DNA of 64,000 nucleotides from Thermoanaerobaculum sp964488355 (lineage in GTDB: Bacteria; Acidobacteriota; Thermoanaerobaculia; Thermoanaerobaculales; Thermoanaerobaculaceae): the NCBI GenBank assembly GCA_964488355.1, contig CAZAUJ010000009.1, forward strand, positions 49,846-113,845. Reading direction: 5' to 3'. The notes beneath the pieces are model-generated. The model searched no databases, was not told the origin of the DNA, and saw only the letters and a list, made by a program, of their open reading frames with translations. The position numbers and the translations under genes are program-made. Below are positions 1 to 10,700 of the stretch, piece after piece (position 1 is the first letter of the stretch; each line of letters begins with the position of its first letter).

Positions 1-1308
1 CTCCGCCTGGTGGATGGGAGTTGGGTAGCTGCCCTGGAGCCGGTGGCGGAAAGGGCCAGTCTGGTGGCTTGGGTGCAGCCGGATATAAAGGTGTTGGATG
101 GCCGCTTTGCCAACAACGCCTGGCTGCAGGAGCTGCCCGAGCCGATCAGCAAGCTGTGCTGGGGCAACGCGTTGCTCGTGGGACCGGCAACCGCCGCCGC
201 CCACGGGGTACGTCACGGGGAGTGGGCCCAGCTGCAGGTGGCCGGCGAGGCGGTGAGCGTGCCGGTGTTCGTGCTTCCAGGGGTGGCCGCGGGCACGGTG
301 GGCCTGGTGAGCGGCTACGGTCGGCAGGCAGCCGGTCGGGTTGGTAACGGTGTGGGTGTGGCTGCCACCTGGGCAATGCGCGGTTGGCTGCCGGTAGAGG
401 GCTTGCGAGGCACCGGACGAAGGGCCGAGCTGGTATCCACTCAGGACCAACAAGCCATTGACCGTTTGGGTCTGGAGGCCTTGGGCCACCGCTTGCGCGA
501 GCTGGTTCGCTCGGTGACGCCGGCGAATCCGCAGCTGCCGGAACAAGAGAAGGGGCACCTGCGCCCTCCCATGCCCTGGAAGGAGCGGCCTTTTTCCGGC
601 GGGTACCAGTGGGGCATGGTGGTGGACCTGGCCGCCTGTATCGGCTGCGGTGCCTGCGTGGTCGCCTGCCAAGCAGAGAACAACATCCCGGTGGTGGGGA
701 AAAAGCAGGTGGCGAAAGGCCGCCAGATGCATTGGATTCGGGTGGACCGCTACTTCGCCGGCAAGCCGGACGAGCCCTCCTTTGCCTTTCAACCGGTCAT
801 GTGCCAACACTGCGAGAACGCTCCCTGCGAGCAGGTATGCCCGGTGGCGGCGACCGTGCACAACGAGGAAGGCCTCAACCAAATGGTTTATAACCGGTGT
901 GTTGGTACCCGCTACTGCTCGAATAACTGCCCCTACAAGGTTCGCCGGTTCAACTACTTCAACTACTTCAAGCACGTGGGCGAGCTGGAGAAGTTGGCCT
1001 TTAATCCCGAGGTGACGATACGCGGGCGCGGTGTGATGGAGAAGTGCACCTTTTGCGTCCAGCGCATCGAAAAAGCCAAAATTGCCACCAAAAACGAGGG
1101 TCGCCCGCTTTTGGACGGAGAGGTGGTGCCCGCGTGCGCACAGACCTGCCCCACCCAGGCCATCGCCTTCGGTAACCTGGCTGATCCCGAAAGCCGCGTG
1201 GCCAGGCTCCAGCAGGATTCCCGTGCTTACGGCATCCTCACCGAACTAAATACCCGTCCCAGGGTTCTTTACCTGGCAAAAATTGAAAACCCACCGGAGG
1301 CGAGCTGA
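1..1308 (+). CDS. actB: Alternative complex III subunit ActB, C-terminal part (partial at window edge)
   Basis: This is the iron-sulfur subunit of alternative complex III, the quinol:electron-acceptor oxidoreductase that replaces bc1. The frame is open from base 1, so the gene begins upstream and the GTG at 10 is probably internal. About 180 residues of the C-terminal molybdopterin-oxidoreductase-like part remain. They are followed by the ferredoxin-like part with four cysteine groups: CIGCGACVVAC, then CQHCENAPCEQVCP, then CVGTRYCSNNCP, and finally CTFC with a distal CAQTCP. These bind the cubane clusters that pass electrons through the periplasmic arm. The stop overlaps the actC start by one base. 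The order actB-actC-actD-actE-actF is diagnostic, so the call is very secure. Confidence 0.95.
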   Translation, partial: LRLVDGSWVAALEPVAERASLVAWVQPDIKVLDGRFANNAWLQELPEPISKLCWGNALLVGPATAAAHGVRHGEWAQLQVAGEAVSVPVFVLPGVAAGTVGLVSGYGRQAAGRVGNGVGVAATWAMRGWLPVEGLRGTGRRAELVSTQDQQAIDRLGLEALGHRLRELVRSVTPANPQLPEQEKGHLRPPMPWKERPFSGGYQWGMVVDLAACIGCGACVVACQAENNIPVVGKKQVAKGRQMHWIRVDRYFAGKPDEPSFAFQPVMCQHCENAPCEQVCPVAATVHNEEGLNQMVYNRCVGTRYCSNNCPYKVRRFNYFNYFKHVGELEKLAFNPEVTIRGRGVMEKCTFCVQRIEKAKIATKNEGRPLLDGEVVPACAQTCPTQAIAFGNLADPESRVARLQQDSRAYGILTELNTRPRVLYLAKIENPPEAS

Positions 1309-2783
1309 TGTCCCTGCCCGCATCTTTGGAAAGCAGCTACGACGACCCCAAAGTACGCCCGCCGCTGGTGCTAGGGCAGCCAAGCTTTTCGGATATCACG
1401 GAAACGGTTTGCCGCATTGCTGAGCGGCCCAGGCCGCCCTTGTGGTGGACGGTGTCCTTTGCCGTGTCGCTGTTCTTTGCCGTGGTGCTCGTGGCCATGC
1501 TGGCCTACCTGTTCGTTACCGGCGTGGGTGTTTGGGGTCTCAACATGCCGGTGGCTTGGGGCTTTGCTATTGTCAACTTTGTCTTTTGGGTTGGTATTGG
1601 CCACGCGGGTACCCTCATTTCCGCTATCTTGTTTCTTTTCAGGCAAAAGTGGCGCACAGCGATTAACCGCTTTGCCGAGGGCATGACCATTTTTGCCGTT
1701 ATTTGTGCTGGGCTTTTCCCCGCAATTCACACGGGTCGTCCTTGGTTTGATTATTGGCTTTTCCCACTACCTAACCAAATGAAGATGTGGCCTAACTTCC
1801 GCTCGCCGCTGATGTGGGATGTTTTTGCGGTGGGCACCTACTTCACGGTTTCGCTGCTCTTTTGGTACGTAGGGATGATCCCCGATTTGGCAACCTTGCG
1901 GGATCGAGCGAAAAGCAAGGCCCGGAAAATCGTGTACGGCCTCTTGGCCATGGGCTGGCGAGGCTCGGCCCGGCATTGGCACCGCTATGAGCGCGTGTAC
2001 CTGGTGTTGGCGGCGCTGGCTACGCCGTTGGTGCTTTCCGTGCACTCGGTGGTGAGCTTTGATTTTGCCGTTTCCCAGCTTCCTGGCTGGCACGCGACCA
2101 TCTTTCCGCCCTACTTCGTGGCCGGGGCTATCTTCTCCGGCTTTGCCATGGTATTGACCCTGCTCATTCCCATTCGTAAGGCCTTCGGCTTGGAAAATAT
2201 TGTGACGGTTCGCCACTTGGATTTGATGGCCAAAATCCTGCTGGCCACCGGATTGATGGTGGCCTACGCCTACGGCATTGAGTTCTTCACCGCATGGTAC
2301 TCGGGCAACCAATTTGAGGCATTTACCTTTTACAACCGGGCGCTTGGACCCTACGCTTGGGCCTATTGGATCATGGTTTTCTGCAACGTGGTGGTGCCAC
2401 AAGTGTTCTGGTTCAAGAAGGCCCGCACGACGCCTTGGATTCTGCTGGTGGCATCGTTGTTGGTGAACGTGGGCATGTGGTTTGAGCGCTTCGTGATTAC
2501 CGTTACGTCGCTTTCCCGCGACTTTCTGCCTTCCAGTTGGCATTACTACAAGCCCACGTGGGTGGACCTGCTGACCCTAGCGGGAAGCTTTGGGTTGTTC
2601 TTTACGCTCTTTCTTCTGTTCATTCGTTTCTTGCCGATCGTGGCGATGGCAGAGCTCAAAAGCGTGATGCCCCAGGCTGGCTTGGAGCGGGGTCCGCATC
2701 GCGGCCATGGCCAGTACTGGGGAGAAATCCCGCATCAGCACGAAGCGATCTCGGCTGGAGGGGAAAACTGTGAGCCGCGATGA
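1308..2783 (+). CDS. actC: Alternative complex III membrane subunit ActC (NrfD/PsrC family)
   Basis: A 491-residue integral membrane protein of the NrfD/PsrC family with roughly ten hydrophobic helices. It is the quinol-binding membrane partner of ActB. Typical landmarks are a helix pair with GIGHAGTLISAILFLF near residue 100 and the HTGRPWFDYW loop near residue 145. The start overlaps the actB stop by one base, indicating translational coupling. ActF, encoded three genes downstream, is the second subunit of related fold. Length and neighbours agree with known ACIII operons. Confidence 0.95.
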   Translation: MSLPASLESSYDDPKVRPPLVLGQPSFSDITETVCRIAERPRPPLWWTVSFAVSLFFAVVLVAMLAYLFVTGVGVWGLNMPVAWGFAIVNFVFWVGIGHAGTLISAILFLFRQKWRTAINRFAEGMTIFAVICAGLFPAIHTGRPWFDYWLFPLPNQMKMWPNFRSPLMWDVFAVGTYFTVSLLFWYVGMIPDLATLRDRAKSKARKIVYGLLAMGWRGSARHWHRYERVYLVLAALATPLVLSVHSVVSFDFAVSQLPGWHATIFPPYFVAGAIFSGFAMVLTLLIPIRKAFGLENIVTVRHLDLMAKILLATGLMVAYAYGIEFFTAWYSGNQFEAFTFYNRALGPYAWAYWIMVFCNVVVPQVFWFKKARTTPWILLVASLLVNVGMWFERFVITVTSLSRDFLPSSWHYYKPTWVDLLTLAGSFGLFFTLFLLFIRFLPIVAMAELKSVMPQAGLERGPHRGHGQYWGEIPHQHEAISAGGENCEPR

Positions 2784-3333
2784 GGGAGCCATCAGCGCCT
2801 CTTCTCGCCTGTGGGGCTTAGCCGGCGAGTTCGCTGACGTGGAGCGCTTCCTGCAGGCGGTAGAGGCGTGCCGGCGGGAAGGTTACGTTTGGTTCGATGC
2901 CCACGCTCCCATCCCGGTCCACGGTCTGGACGAGGCGATGGAAATTCGTCCCAGCCGCTTGCCACGGCTGGTGTTCCTGGGCGGGTTGATTGGCTGCTTG
3001 GCGGGCTTGCTGCTGCAGTGGTGGACCAACGGCATCGATTATCCTTTTCGCATCTCTGGCAAGCCGCTTTTTGCCTTTCCCCCCGCCATCCCCGTGACCT
3101 TCGAGTTGACAGTGCTTTTGGCCGCGTTTGCTGCGGTGCTTGGCATGCTGGTGGCCAATCGGCAGCCTGAGTTCTACCACCCGCTGTTCGAGCTGCCGGC
3201 CTTCGCTCGTGGGAGCGACGACCGGTTTTTTGTGGTGGTGCAGGCGCAGGACCCGCTCTTTGATGAGGCGAAAACGGCGGAGCTTTTCAAGCGGTTGGGA
3301 GCTGCCAGGGTACATCGCGTGGAGGTGGGTTGA
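2770..3333 (+). CDS. actD: Alternative complex III subunit ActD (DUF3341)
   Basis: A 187-residue DUF3341 protein. It has a soluble N-terminal region (AVEACRREGYVWFDAHAPIPVHG-like; the conserved feature is the PIPVHGLDEAM stretch) and two transmembrane helices around residues 70-135. In ACIII it is a small membrane subunit contacting ActC. I chose the GTG at 2770 because GGAGGGG lies a few bases upstream and the start overlaps actC by 14 bases. The open frame continues up to 2707, but that extension lies inside actC and is lysine/arginine-rich without domain similarity. Confidence 0.92.
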   Translation: MSRDEGAISASSRLWGLAGEFADVERFLQAVEACRREGYVWFDAHAPIPVHGLDEAMEIRPSRLPRLVFLGGLIGCLAGLLLQWWTNGIDYPFRISGKPLFAFPPAIPVTFELTVLLAAFAAVLGMLVANRQPEFYHPLFELPAFARGSDDRFFVVVQAQDPLFDEAKTAELFKRLGAARVHRVEVG

Positions 3334-4001
3334 TGCCGCGTTCTGTGGTTTACACGCTGGTCATTCTGGCCGCCCTCGCTTTGGTGCCGTTGGCCCTGGT
3401 GGCGAGGGCGCGGGTAAGTACCTCGCCCTACCCACGTATTCACTTGATTCTCGACATGGATAACCAGCCCAAGTTCAAGGCCCAGGCGGCAAGCCCCCTC
3501 TTTGCCGATGGCCGGGCCATGCGGCCTCAGGTGGCCGGCACCGTTCCCCGCGGGGGCCTATTGGACGAGGCGGTGGCCACCGGCCGGGATGCCAGTGGCT
3601 GGCTGCAGGCAATCCCCGTGCCCCTGACTCCCGAATTGCTGCGGCGCGGGAGGGAGCGCTACGACATTTACTGTGCCCCTTGCCATGGACTTTCTGGGCA
3701 CGGTGACGGCATCGTCAACCGCCGCGCCGAGCGCTTGGAGGAGGGCACCTGGACCCCGGTGGCGTCTTTTCACACCGAGACGGCGCGGTCACGGCCAGCC
3801 GGCTACATTTTCAACGCCATGACCAACGGGGTGCGCACCATGCCACCCTATGGGGTCCAAATCCCCGTGATGGACCGTTGGGCGATCGTGGCGTACGTGC
3901 GCGCCTTGCAGCGCTCGCAACATGCGCAGCTAGCGGATGTGCCCGAAGAGTTTAGGGCAGAACTAGAAACGAGGATGACGAGCCATGCCAGAAGTCGTTG
4001 A
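3333..4001 (+). CDS. actE: Alternative complex III monoheme cytochrome c subunit ActE
   Basis: A 222-residue membrane-anchored cytochrome c. An N-terminal hydrophobic segment (about residues 5-25) serves as uncleaved anchor or lipoprotein-like signal. The heme motif CAPCH is at residues 114-118, and the likely axial methionine is M170 in the TMPPYG loop. The protein carries electrons from the Fe-S arm toward the oxidase. The ATG at 3333 overlaps the last base of the actD stop. The 3' end overlaps actF by 17 bases. Confidence 0.94.
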   Translation: MPRSVVYTLVILAALALVPLALVARARVSTSPYPRIHLILDMDNQPKFKAQAASPLFADGRAMRPQVAGTVPRGGLLDEAVATGRDASGWLQAIPVPLTPELLRRGRERYDIYCAPCHGLSGHGDGIVNRRAERLEEGTWTPVASFHTETARSRPAGYIFNAMTNGVRTMPPYGVQIPVMDRWAIVAYVRALQRSQHAQLADVPEEFRAELETRMTSHARSR

Positions 4002-5187
4002 GCTCCTCTTGGAAAGGCGCAGCTTGGGAAGTGCCGGGGAGAAGTTTGCCCGTTACGCCTTCCTCTTGGGTGCTTTTTGTTTGTTGGCGGGGGTGGTGGG
4101 AAGCGTGAGTCTTCCCTCTTGGGGAGATCGCTTTTTCCCCGCCTACCTCACCGCCCTGGCCTGGGTGCTTTCCCTCTCCCTGGGCGCGCTGTTTTTCGTT
4201 ATCCTGCAGCATTTGGTTCACGCGGGCTGGAGCGTGGTGGTGCGGCGGCTGGCCGAGTTCTTTGCTGCTCTCTTGCCGCTGGTGGCGCTCATGGCTTTGC
4301 CGCTTTTGGCGGGCTTGGGCAAGCTCTACCACTGGAGCCATGCCGAGGCGGTGGCTGCCGACCCGATTTTGCGAACAAAGCATGCCTACCTCAACGTTCC
4401 ATTTTTTCTTATTCGCTTCGCCCTTTATTTTACCTTTTGGGTTTGGGCCGCGAGTTTTTTTGCTCGGGCCTCCTGGCAGCAGGATGCCACCGGCGAGGTG
4501 GACATAACTCGTCGCTTGCAGGGGCGTGCGGCGCCTTTCATGGTGGGTTTTGCCGTGACCGTCACCTTTGCCGCCTTCGATTGGCTCATGAGCCTGGATC
4601 CCCACTGGTATAGCACCATTTTTGGTGTTTACTACTTCGCCGGTTCGGTGGTGGGCTTTTTGGCTGCGCTCATCGTCGTGGCAGTAACCCTTCAGCGGGC
4701 TGGTTTTCTGCGGCGCACGATTACCCGTGAGCACTACCACGACCTAGGCAAGCTGCTGTTCGCCTTTGTGGTGTTCTGGGCGTACATCGCCTTTTCCCAG
4801 TTGATGCTGATTTGGTACGGCAACATTCCCGAGGAGACTCAATGGCTCATGCGGCGGATGCAGGGCGGCTTCGGCCACCTCGGCTTGGTTTTGCTCTTTG
4901 GCCACTTTCTGCTACCGTTTCTTTTGCTTTTGCCCAGGAGCATCAAGCGGTTGCCGGGGGTGCTGTTTTATCCTGCGGTTTGGCTTTTGGCCATGCACTA
5001 CCTCGACCTTTACTGGCTGGTGATGCCTGAGGTGGGTTCGGCCACGCCCCACCCGGTGGATGTGCTTGTGCTGCTGGGTTTGGGGGGTGTGTGGGTTGCC
5101 GGTTTCGCCCACTTGGCCAGCCGCTACCCGCTGGCCTGCCAAAAGGATCCCCGGGTGGTGGAGTCCCTGACCTTCGAAAACGCGTGA
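3985..5187 (+). CDS. actF: Alternative complex III membrane subunit ActF
   Basis: A 400-residue polytopic membrane protein, the ActC-like second quinone-module subunit of ACIII. About ten helices are visible. A conserved HYHDLGKLLFAF stretch near residue 252 is followed by a helix containing QLMLIWYGNIPEET, which is typical of ActF. The start overlaps actE by 17 bases. This gene completes the ACIII set visible here. ActA (the multiheme cytochrome) would lie upstream of the window. Confidence 0.93.
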   Translation: MPEVVELLLERRSLGSAGEKFARYAFLLGAFCLLAGVVGSVSLPSWGDRFFPAYLTALAWVLSLSLGALFFVILQHLVHAGWSVVVRRLAEFFAALLPLVALMALPLLAGLGKLYHWSHAEAVAADPILRTKHAYLNVPFFLIRFALYFTFWVWAASFFARASWQQDATGEVDITRRLQGRAAPFMVGFAVTVTFAAFDWLMSLDPHWYSTIFGVYYFAGSVVGFLAALIVVAVTLQRAGFLRRTITREHYHDLGKLLFAFVVFWAYIAFSQLMLIWYGNIPEETQWLMRRMQGGFGHLGLVLLFGHFLLPFLLLLPRSIKRLPGVLFYPAVWLLAMHYLDLYWLVMPEVGSATPHPVDVLVLLGLGGVWVAGFAHLASRYPLACQKDPRVVESLTFENA

Positions 5188-5195
5188 GGGTGGGT

Positions 5196-5501
5196 ATGGA
5201 ATCCTACGAGCCGCAAAGCGGGTTGTTGGCAGTAGTAGGGGTGGTGAGCGCGGCGGTGCTCGTCGCTGCCATCGTGGTGTTGCAAGCCGTTTACTACCGT
5301 GCCGAGCAGCAGGAAAACCTCACCAAGGCGGTGATGGTCCCCAGCGAAGCACAGGCTGTTCGCGCAGAGCAGCTGGGGCAGCTGCAAGGCTACCGCGTGG
5401 TGGACCCCCAGCAGGGGATCGTGGCCATCCCCATCGAGCGGGCCATGGAGCTGGTCTTGCGCGAGGCGCAGCAGCCAGCTCAGGGAGGGACAGGAAAGTG
5501 A
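5196..5501 (+). CDS. Small single-helix membrane protein of the ACIII-oxidase operon
   Basis: A 101-residue protein with one transmembrane helix (about residues 10-30) and a soluble tail containing YRVVDPQQGIVAIPIERAME. That tail is the signature of small proteins often placed between act and cox genes. Its function is not known. A role in oxidase or ACIII assembly or supercomplex contact is inferred from position only. The ATG at 5196 is eight bases after actF. The longer open frame back to 5091 lies within actF. The stop overlaps the next gene by four bases (GTGA). Confidence 0.8.
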   Translation: MESYEPQSGLLAVVGVVSAAVLVAAIVVLQAVYYRAEQQENLTKAVMVPSEAQAVRAEQLGQLQGYRVVDPQQGIVAIPIERAMELVLREAQQPAQGGTGK

Positions 5502-6292
5502 AGGCTTTCACAGGCTTTTTGGCGGCGAGCCTGCTGGCGGCGGCTGCCTGGGGGCAGCGTGCAGAACCTTTGCCGAAGGAGCTGGAGGGCGTGGGCATCG
5601 AGGAGCGCCCAGGAGCCCAGGTTCCCCTGCAGGCGCGTTTCGTGGATGAGGATGGCCGCGAGGTGACGCTGGCTGAGGTGATGGGCGGCAAGCCTACCAT
5701 TTTGGCCCTGGTGTACTACCGCTGCCCCATGCTTTGCGGCCTGGTGCTGCAAGGGCTGTTGCAGGGTTTGAAGGAGCTGCCGGCGACGGTGGGGGATGGA
5801 TTCCAGGTGGTGACCATCTCCATCGACCCCCTCGAGACCCCTACCTTGGCCAAGCTGAAAAAGCAGACCTATTTGGCGGAGTACGGCCGGCCAGGAGCTG
5901 GTGCGGGATGGCGTTTTCTCACTGGGAAAGAGCCACAGATTCGCGCGGTGGCTGACAGCGTGGGCTTTCACTACAAGTGGAACGAGGAGCGAGGAGAGTA
6001 TGCCCATGGAGCCGCGATCTTCGTTCTGAGCCCCGAGGGAAAGCTTGCCCGAACCCTCTACGGTGTCCTTTTCGAACCACGTGCCCTCAAGTTAGCCCTG
6101 GCCGAGGCACGCGAAGGCAGGTCTTCCTTTGGTGAGGAGATCTTGCTCTACTGCTTCCATTACGATGCCAACCAGGGGCGCTACGTGGTGGCGGCTACCC
6201 GGCTTATGCGGCTGGGGGGACTGGCCACCGCGGTGACACTAGGTAGCTGGCTGTTGGTCTCTTGGCGGCGAAGCAAACGGGGGGGCTCGTGA
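5498..6292 (+). CDS. sco: SCO1/SenC copper chaperone for the CuA site
   Basis: A 264-residue SCO-family protein that delivers copper to cytochrome oxidase subunit II or keeps its cysteines reduced. It starts with a signal peptide ending near the AAAAWGQ stretch. It has the CxxxC copper motif CPMLC at residues 76-80, and the distal ligand is probably H170 in EYAHGAA. Unlike many family members it ends with a C-terminal transmembrane helix (about residues 235-255) and a basic tail, so it is probably anchored at both ends or only at the C terminus. It sits directly before coxB, as expected. Confidence 0.95.
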   Translation: MKAFTGFLAASLLAAAAWGQRAEPLPKELEGVGIEERPGAQVPLQARFVDEDGREVTLAEVMGGKPTILALVYYRCPMLCGLVLQGLLQGLKELPATVGDGFQVVTISIDPLETPTLAKLKKQTYLAEYGRPGAGAGWRFLTGKEPQIRAVADSVGFHYKWNEERGEYAHGAAIFVLSPEGKLARTLYGVLFEPRALKLALAEAREGRSSFGEEILLYCFHYDANQGRYVVAATRLMRLGGLATAVTLGSWLLVSWRRSKRGGS

Positions 6293-6294
6293 GT

Positions 6295-7280
6295 ATGGGG
6301 TTGTTCGTGGCGGAAAAGGGCCTTTTTTTACCCTTTCAGGGTTCCACGCTAGCTCCGGCAGTTGACGCTCTCTTCAAGTTTATTTTTTGGATCTCGGCCT
6401 TCTTTTTCCTGCTCATTGTCGGCCTGATGATTTTGTTTGTCATCCGCTTCCACAAACGCCCCGGATACGTCAAGCCTAAAGAAGCGCCCACTCATAACAC
6501 GCTTCTGGAAGTCACCTGGAGTGGCATACCCCTGATTTTGGTAATCATCATCGGGGTGTGGGGTTTCAAAATCTTTTTGGATATCAACACCCCCCCGGCC
6601 AACGCCTACGAGATTCAGGTGACAGGGCAAAAATGGAAGTGGCTTTTCACCTATCCCAACGGCTACGTGGATGAAGCCCTTCACGTTCCCTTGGATGAAC
6701 CGGTCCGGCTGGTGATGACATCGGAAGACGTTATCCATAGCTTTTTTGTGCCTGCCTTTCGCATCAAGCGGGACGTGGTTCCCGGTCGTTACACCAAGCT
6801 ATGGTTCCGCGCTACCAAACCAGGCAGCTACCATGTCTTTTGCGCCGAGTATTGTGGCACGGGTCACTCGGACATGCTCACCTCGGTTGTGGTCCACGAG
6901 CCGGGTGGCTTCGAGAAATGGTTGGAGCAAGCGAGTAACCTGCTTGCCACCCTGCCGCCCGCGGAGGCGGGACGAAAACTTTATCAGAGCCGTGGCTGTG
7001 GGCAGTGTCATTCCGTCGACGGCTCTAGTGGCATAGGTCCCAGCTTCAAAGACCTCTTCGGACATACCGTCGCTCTGCGTGGGGGTGGCAGCGTAATCGC
7101 CGACGAAAACTATTTAAGAGAGTCCATCCTCGAGCCCATGGCCAATGTGGTGGCGGGCTTCGAACCCGTAATGCCCACCTACAAAGGCCGGCTCAAAGAT
7201 CAAGAAATTACCGCGCTTATTTCCTATTTGAAGTTGTTGTCGGAAAAAGGGGCTCATAGCGCGGAGGGAGGGAAGCTGCC

Positions 7281-7284
<4 letters not shown>
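6295..7284 (+). CDS. coxB: Cytochrome c oxidase subunit II with fused cytochrome c domain (caa3-type)
   Basis: About 329 residues. Two transmembrane helices (about residues 25-52 and 75-97) are followed by the periplasmic CuA cupredoxin domain. Its ligands are visible: H148, then C183, E185, C187, H191 and M194 in CAEYCGTGHSDM. A C-terminal cytochrome c domain has CGQCH at residues 235-239. This makes the enzyme a caa3-type oxidase able to take electrons directly from ActE or a soluble cytochrome. I chose ATG 6295, with a G-rich ribosome-binding site nine bases upstream. GTG 6289, overlapping the sco stop, is the alternative. Confidence 0.95.
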
Positions 7285-8948
<1,664 letters not shown>

Positions 8949-8958
8949 GGAGGTGGAC

Positions 8959-9738
8959 GTGGCCAGCGAACAGGCACACGTGGCACACCATTTTCCTGGG
9001 GCGAAAGAGCAGGTGGAGGCGGGCAAGCTGGGCATGTGGATCTTCCTGGCGACGGAAATCTTGCTCTTTGGCGGGCTTTTTTGTTCGTACGCGGTTTACC
9101 GCGCCAACCATCCTGAAATCTTCGTGTACGCCCACCGCTACCTGGACAAAGTGCTTGGGGGCATCAACACCGCAGTGCTGATTTTCTCGTCCTTTACAAT
9201 GGCCTGGGCAGTGCGGGCGGCGCAGCTGGGTCAACAGCGGGCCTTGCAGCGGTTGTTGGCGGCCACCATAGCTTGTGGTTTCGTCTTTTTAAGCATCAAG
9301 TACGTGGAGTACGAGCACAAGTGGAAGGAAGGCTTGCTGTGGGGCAAGCGCTTCAAGCCAGTGCATAGTGAGGGAGCCGCGCCTGCCGATGTGCCACCGC
9401 CTAAGCCGCTCACCTGGGTGAACCCAGAGGAACGCAGCACGCTGCCGCCTCCTGCTGATCCGCCCCAGGGGTTGGCCCGTGGCCAGGTCCGCGACAACCA
9501 CGCCGAGGTGGTACCCAAGAACGTGCAGCTTTTCTTCAGCGTCTACTTCGTCATGACCGGCCTGCACGGGTTACACGTGGTGGCCGGCATGGTGGTCCTG
9601 GCCTGGATTTTGCTGCGAGCAAGGAAAGGGGAATTTTCCCAAACGTACTTTACCCCTGTGGACTTGGCTGGTTTGTACTGGCATTTGGTGGATTTGATTT
9701 GGATTTATCTCTTTCCTTTGCTTTACCTCATCCACTAG
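8959..9738 (+). CDS. coxC: Cytochrome c oxidase subunit III
   Basis: A 259-residue membrane subunit with five recognisable helices. A long proline-rich hydrophilic insertion (about residues 130-178) separates helices in the middle. Conserved helix text includes GLHGLHVVAGM and YWHLVDLIWIYLFPLLYL. The start is GTG 8959, with GGGAGG five bases upstream, just after the coxA stop. The frame remains open to 8749 only because it overlaps coxA. The subunit stabilises the core oxidase and its oxygen channel. Confidence 0.93.
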   Translation: MASEQAHVAHHFPGAKEQVEAGKLGMWIFLATEILLFGGLFCSYAVYRANHPEIFVYAHRYLDKVLGGINTAVLIFSSFTMAWAVRAAQLGQQRALQRLLAATIACGFVFLSIKYVEYEHKWKEGLLWGKRFKPVHSEGAAPADVPPPKPLTWVNPEERSTLPPPADPPQGLARGQVRDNHAEVVPKNVQLFFSVYFVMTGLHGLHVVAGMVVLAWILLRARKGEFSQTYFTPVDLAGLYWHLVDLIWIYLFPLLYLIH

Positions 9739-9747
9739 GAGGACGGC

Positions 9748-10092
9748 ATGCAGGAGCACAGCAGGCTTGGCTTTGTTCACGTGGTCCCCCTGGGCGTGCT
9801 CGTGCGCGTGTGGTTGGCGCTGATGGCCCTCACGATTCTGACGGTGGCTGCCACCTGGATTGACCTGGGAAGCCTCAACCTTTGGTTGGCTTTGGCCATT
9901 GCCACCCTCAAAGCATCCTTGGTGGTGTTGTACTTCATGCACATGCGTTACGATGCCCCGTTCAACGCCATTGTTTTTCTTGCCGCCCTGCTGTTCGTTA
10001 TGCTCTTTGTTGTGCTAGCTCTTATGGATACCCAGGCCTATCAGAGTGAGCTGATCCCCGGCTACGCTCCGGGAATGGCCACCGGCCGATGA
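9748..10092 (+). CDS. coxD: Cytochrome c oxidase subunit IV-like protein (CoxD)
   Basis: A 114-residue protein with three hydrophobic helices and the LKASLVVLYFMHMRYD signature of the bacterial prokaryotic COX subunit IV/CyoD-like family. An AGGAGG site precedes the ATG. The 3' end overlaps the next gene by four bases (ATGA). It is an accessory assembly or stability subunit, and its identification rests on motif, size and position. Confidence 0.88.
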   Translation: MQEHSRLGFVHVVPLGVLVRVWLALMALTILTVAATWIDLGSLNLWLALAIATLKASLVVLYFMHMRYDAPFNAIVFLAALLFVMLFVVLALMDTQAYQSELIPGYAPGMATGR

Positions 10093-10643
10093 GCGACGAG
10101 TTGCGGCGCAGCACCGGCTGGTTGGGAATCAGGCTTTTTCTTCTGTCCTTAAGCATCCTTTTTGCCGCCAGCGTGGTGGGAATCTTGCTGGTGCGCGCTC
10201 GAGCGGCCAGCTGGCCGCCGGAAGGCGCACCTGCGCTGCCTGGGGGGCTTTGGTTATCCACCTGCATCATCGTGGCCAGCTCGGCCACCCTGCTCAGGGC
10301 GCAGCGCGCTCACGCCCAAGGCAAGGAAGGCCAGCTGGTGGCTGGCCTGTGGTTAACCCTTTTCCTGGCCTTGGCTTTTTTCGCCAATCAATACCGCGCA
10401 TGGCTCGTCTTGGCCCCCACCGTGCGCCTGGCCGGCACGGCTCTTTACGGCTTCAGCTTTTTCCTGCTGACGGTTCTGCACGCTTTGCACGTGCTGGGTG
10501 GCTTGGTGAGCCTGGGGGTGGTCACCCGGAAAGCGCAAAAGGGTACGCTCACAGCCAATGGGTTGGCTTACTTTGCTGCCTACTGGCACTTTCTTACGGC
10601 CGTGTGGCTAGTCATTTTCACTGCTTTGCAGCTGGCCTTTTAG
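10089..10643 (+). CDS. Second, short cytochrome c oxidase subunit III-like protein
   Basis: A 184-residue protein with about five helices. The text FLLTVLHALHVLGGLVSLG followed by YWHFLTAVWLVIFTAL is the heme-copper oxidase subunit III signature. It therefore resembles the second half of CoxC but lacks the long insertion. It is the last gene of the respiratory operon, and a few bases later the non-coding spacer begins. It may be an extra subunit of the same oxidase or a paralogue serving assembly; the sequence does not distinguish these. Confidence 0.8.
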   Translation: MSDELRRSTGWLGIRLFLLSLSILFAASVVGILLVRARAASWPPEGAPALPGGLWLSTCIIVASSATLLRAQRAHAQGKEGQLVAGLWLTLFLALAFFANQYRAWLVLAPTVRLAGTALYGFSFFLLTVLHALHVLGGLVSLGVVTRKAQKGTLTANGLAYFAAYWHFLTAVWLVIFTALQLAF

Positions 10644-10700
10644 CCTTTTGGGGGCGTTGAGGGTCTCGCTGGCCTAAAATCAGCAGGTGGCGTTGGGCCC

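Noticed and set aside
1767..2543. A 258-residue minus-strand ORF opposite actC.
   Set aside because: It is the mirror frame of a well-supported membrane protein, is His/Gln/Arg-rich and has no domain similarity.
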